Assembly: GCA_002371675.1 (NCBI GenBank)
Contig: DFGE01000026.1
Location: 1 to 18,094 of the forward strand
Source of the DNA: Clostridiales bacterium UBA3758
Lineage (GTDB): Bacteria; Bacillota; Clostridia; Oscillospirales; Oscillospiraceae
DNA length: 18,094 nt
Direction of reading: 5' to 3'
The position numbers were made by a program, and so were the translations under genes. Shown here piece by piece: positions 15,481-18,094 of this stretch (the first letter of the stretch is position 1; every line of letters begins with the position of its first letter). Below the pieces are notes generated by a model that saw nothing but the letters and a program-made list of their open reading frames with translations, ran no database searches and had not been told where the DNA came from.

Positions 15481-15486
15481 GCGCCA

Positions 15487-15533
15487 GCCGGGGATGCGGG
15501 CCGCTCCCGCAGATCCCCGCTGTTTATTTGTTC
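15487..15533 (+). terminator. Terminator after truA
   Basis: GGGGAT-GCGGG (15490-15500) pairs with CCCGC and ATCCCC (15506-15518), with an AG bulge and the loop CCGCT. The T-rich TGTTTATTTGTTC (15521-15533) follows directly. It closes the methyltransferase-ecf-truA operon. Confidence 0.75.
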
Positions 15534-15551
15534 ATAATTATTTGATATACT
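15523..15551 (+). promoter_or_regulatory. Extended -10 promoter of the cvpA-clp operon
   Basis: TATACT (15546-15551) is preceded by TGA, making an extended -10. A weak -35 (TTTATT, 15523-15528) sits at 17-base spacing and overlaps the T-rich end of the preceding terminator. Transcription would start near 15558, within the inverted repeat at 15551-15567 and about 33 bases before the start codon. Confidence 0.5.
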
Positions 15552-15567
15552 GCTCGATATACGAGCA
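15551..15567. promoter_or_regulatory. Perfect inverted repeat over the predicted start point (possible operator)
   Basis: TGCTCG (15551-15556) and CGAGCA (15562-15567) are perfect inverted arms around ATATA. The repeat begins at the last base of the proposed -10 and covers the likely transcription start, a usual place for a repressor site. It could alternatively form a small 5'-end hairpin. I do not recognise it as a known CtsR or HrcA (CIRCE) site. Confidence 0.4.
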
Positions 15568-15590
15568 AAGCAAAGGATGCGTGAACTCTT

Positions 15591-16307
15591 ATGCGACTGA
15601 TCGTGGATATTCTGCTGCTGATTATCGTGGTGCTGTGCACCTGGAACGGCTACAAGAAAGGCGTGATCGCGAGTGTGGCGGGCCTGCTCGTCATCGTGAT
15701 CGCGCTCTTCGGCGGGAGCCTGCTCTCCTCGGCCTACTCGCACGAGGTCGTGCCCGCGCTGGAGCCCTTTGTGGACGGCTATATCGACTCCGCCGCCACC
15801 CGCGACAGCATTCTCGACACCATGGGCTACGCCAGCAGCGACCTCTCGCTGGACGATCTGCTCGCGCGCGACAGCTCCCTGCGCTATGACTATGCCTACG
15901 AGTGCATGCGCACGGTCGGCTTCCACGAGGATCGCGCGCAGGAGCTGGCCAACAAGGCCGTGGACTATTCCGCCGCCAACGGCACGACCATGACGGACGC
16001 CGTGGTCGCCGTGCTCTGCGACACGATCACCTATGTCGGCGGCCTGGTCATCGGCTTTCTGATGATCCTGATCCTGCTTGTGGCGGTGGCGAACATCTTC
16101 AATCTCTCCTTCCGCCTGCCGAACCTCGAGCTGTTTGACGAGCTCGGCGGCGCCTTCCTGGGCTTCCTGGAGGGCATTGTCTACTGTGTGCTGCTGTGCT
16201 GGCTGCTGAGCTTCTTCGGCCTGGTGCTGGGCAAGGAGACCCTGGGCGGCACCGTACTCGGCAACTTTTTCCTGCAGTTCCGCTTCCTGACGCGCGGACT
16301 GATCTGA
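15591..16307 (+). CDS. CvpA family membrane protein
   Basis: The 238-residue protein has about four predicted membrane segments (4-18, 25-45, 147-170, 187-213). A polar domain of about 100 residues (46-145) separates the second and third. The start MRLIVDILLLIIVVLCTWNG, followed by YKKG, is typical of CvpA family proteins, where Asp6 and the NGYKKG turn are characteristic. E. coli CvpA is linked to colicin V export and envelope homeostasis, but the molecular role in Firmicutes is not settled. The SD is weak (AAGGA at 15573-15577, with a long 13-base spacing). It shares an operon with the Clp-like gene 15 bases downstream, which may hint at envelope stress or quality control, though this is inference. 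Confidence 0.8.
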   Translation: MRLIVDILLLIIVVLCTWNGYKKGVIASVAGLLVIVIALFGGSLLSSAYSHEVVPALEPFVDGYIDSAATRDSILDTMGYASSDLSLDDLLARDSSLRYDYAYECMRTVGFHEDRAQELANKAVDYSAANGTTMTDAVVAVLCDTITYVGGLVIGFLMILILLVAVANIFNLSFRLPNLELFDELGGAFLGFLEGIVYCVLLCWLLSFFGLVLGKETLGGTVLGNFFLQFRFLTRGLI

Positions 16308-16322
16308 TTTTCGGAGGATACT

Positions 16323-18094
<1,772 letters not shown>

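Overview
The window looks like a piece of chromosome from a high-GC, gut-type clostridial Firmicute. It most resembles the Oscillospiraceae/Ruminococcaceae, by inference from strong purine-rich Shine-Dalgarno sites, SigA-type promoters, the ecfA1-ecfA2-ecfT-truA gene order, dockerin and cohesin-like modules in a giant secreted protease, and palindromic intergenic repeats. All recognised genes lie on the + strand. A promoter-like site near the left edge faces out of the window on the - strand. No tRNA, rRNA, CRISPR array or insertion sequence was recognised.

Region 1 (1-582) has no recognised gene. It holds the leftward promoter (136-164), a roughly 130-bp element with imperfect inverted ends (198-328), and an AT-rich promoter region (435-478) for the protease. 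The protease leader (510-580) can fold in mutually exclusive ways around the ribosome binding site.

Region 2 (583-7665) holds a 2278-residue secreted subtilisin-family (S8) multidomain protease. It carries an internal dockerin, an Ig-like (Big_2) domain, an acidic EEPVET repeat linker, a cohesin-like domain and a repeated C-terminal module. It is followed by a 36-residue cysteine-containing small protein (7555-7665) with its own promoter, ribosome binding site and terminator. That peptide is the least explained gene here.

Region 3 (7666-8106) is intergenic and repeat-rich: a terminator, a 20-bp palindrome, a 48-bp tandem repeat with an internal palindrome, then a consensus-like promoter. Region 4 (8107-11164) holds an EF-G-2-type translational GTPase paralogue and a membrane-anchored SGNH-hydrolase-like protein that appears to have lost its catalytic residues, ending in a strong terminator.

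Region 5 (11242-15533) is one operon from a clear promoter to a terminator: a class I rRNA-type methyltransferase, the energising module of an ECF vitamin/metal transporter (EcfA1, EcfA2, EcfT) and the tRNA pseudouridine synthase TruA, with start/stop overlaps at the last two junctions. No substrate-binding S component is present, so the module probably serves S components encoded elsewhere.

Region 6 (15523-18094, cut by the window end) is a second operon: a CvpA-like membrane protein and a ClpC-like AAA+ unfoldase. The usual Clp N-domain of the unfoldase is replaced by a McsA-like four-cysteine zinc finger and an acidic linker.

The best candidates for undescribed biology are the protease, its leader and the 36-residue peptide, which share a leader motif. 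The degenerate SGNH protein and the zinc-finger unfoldase come next.
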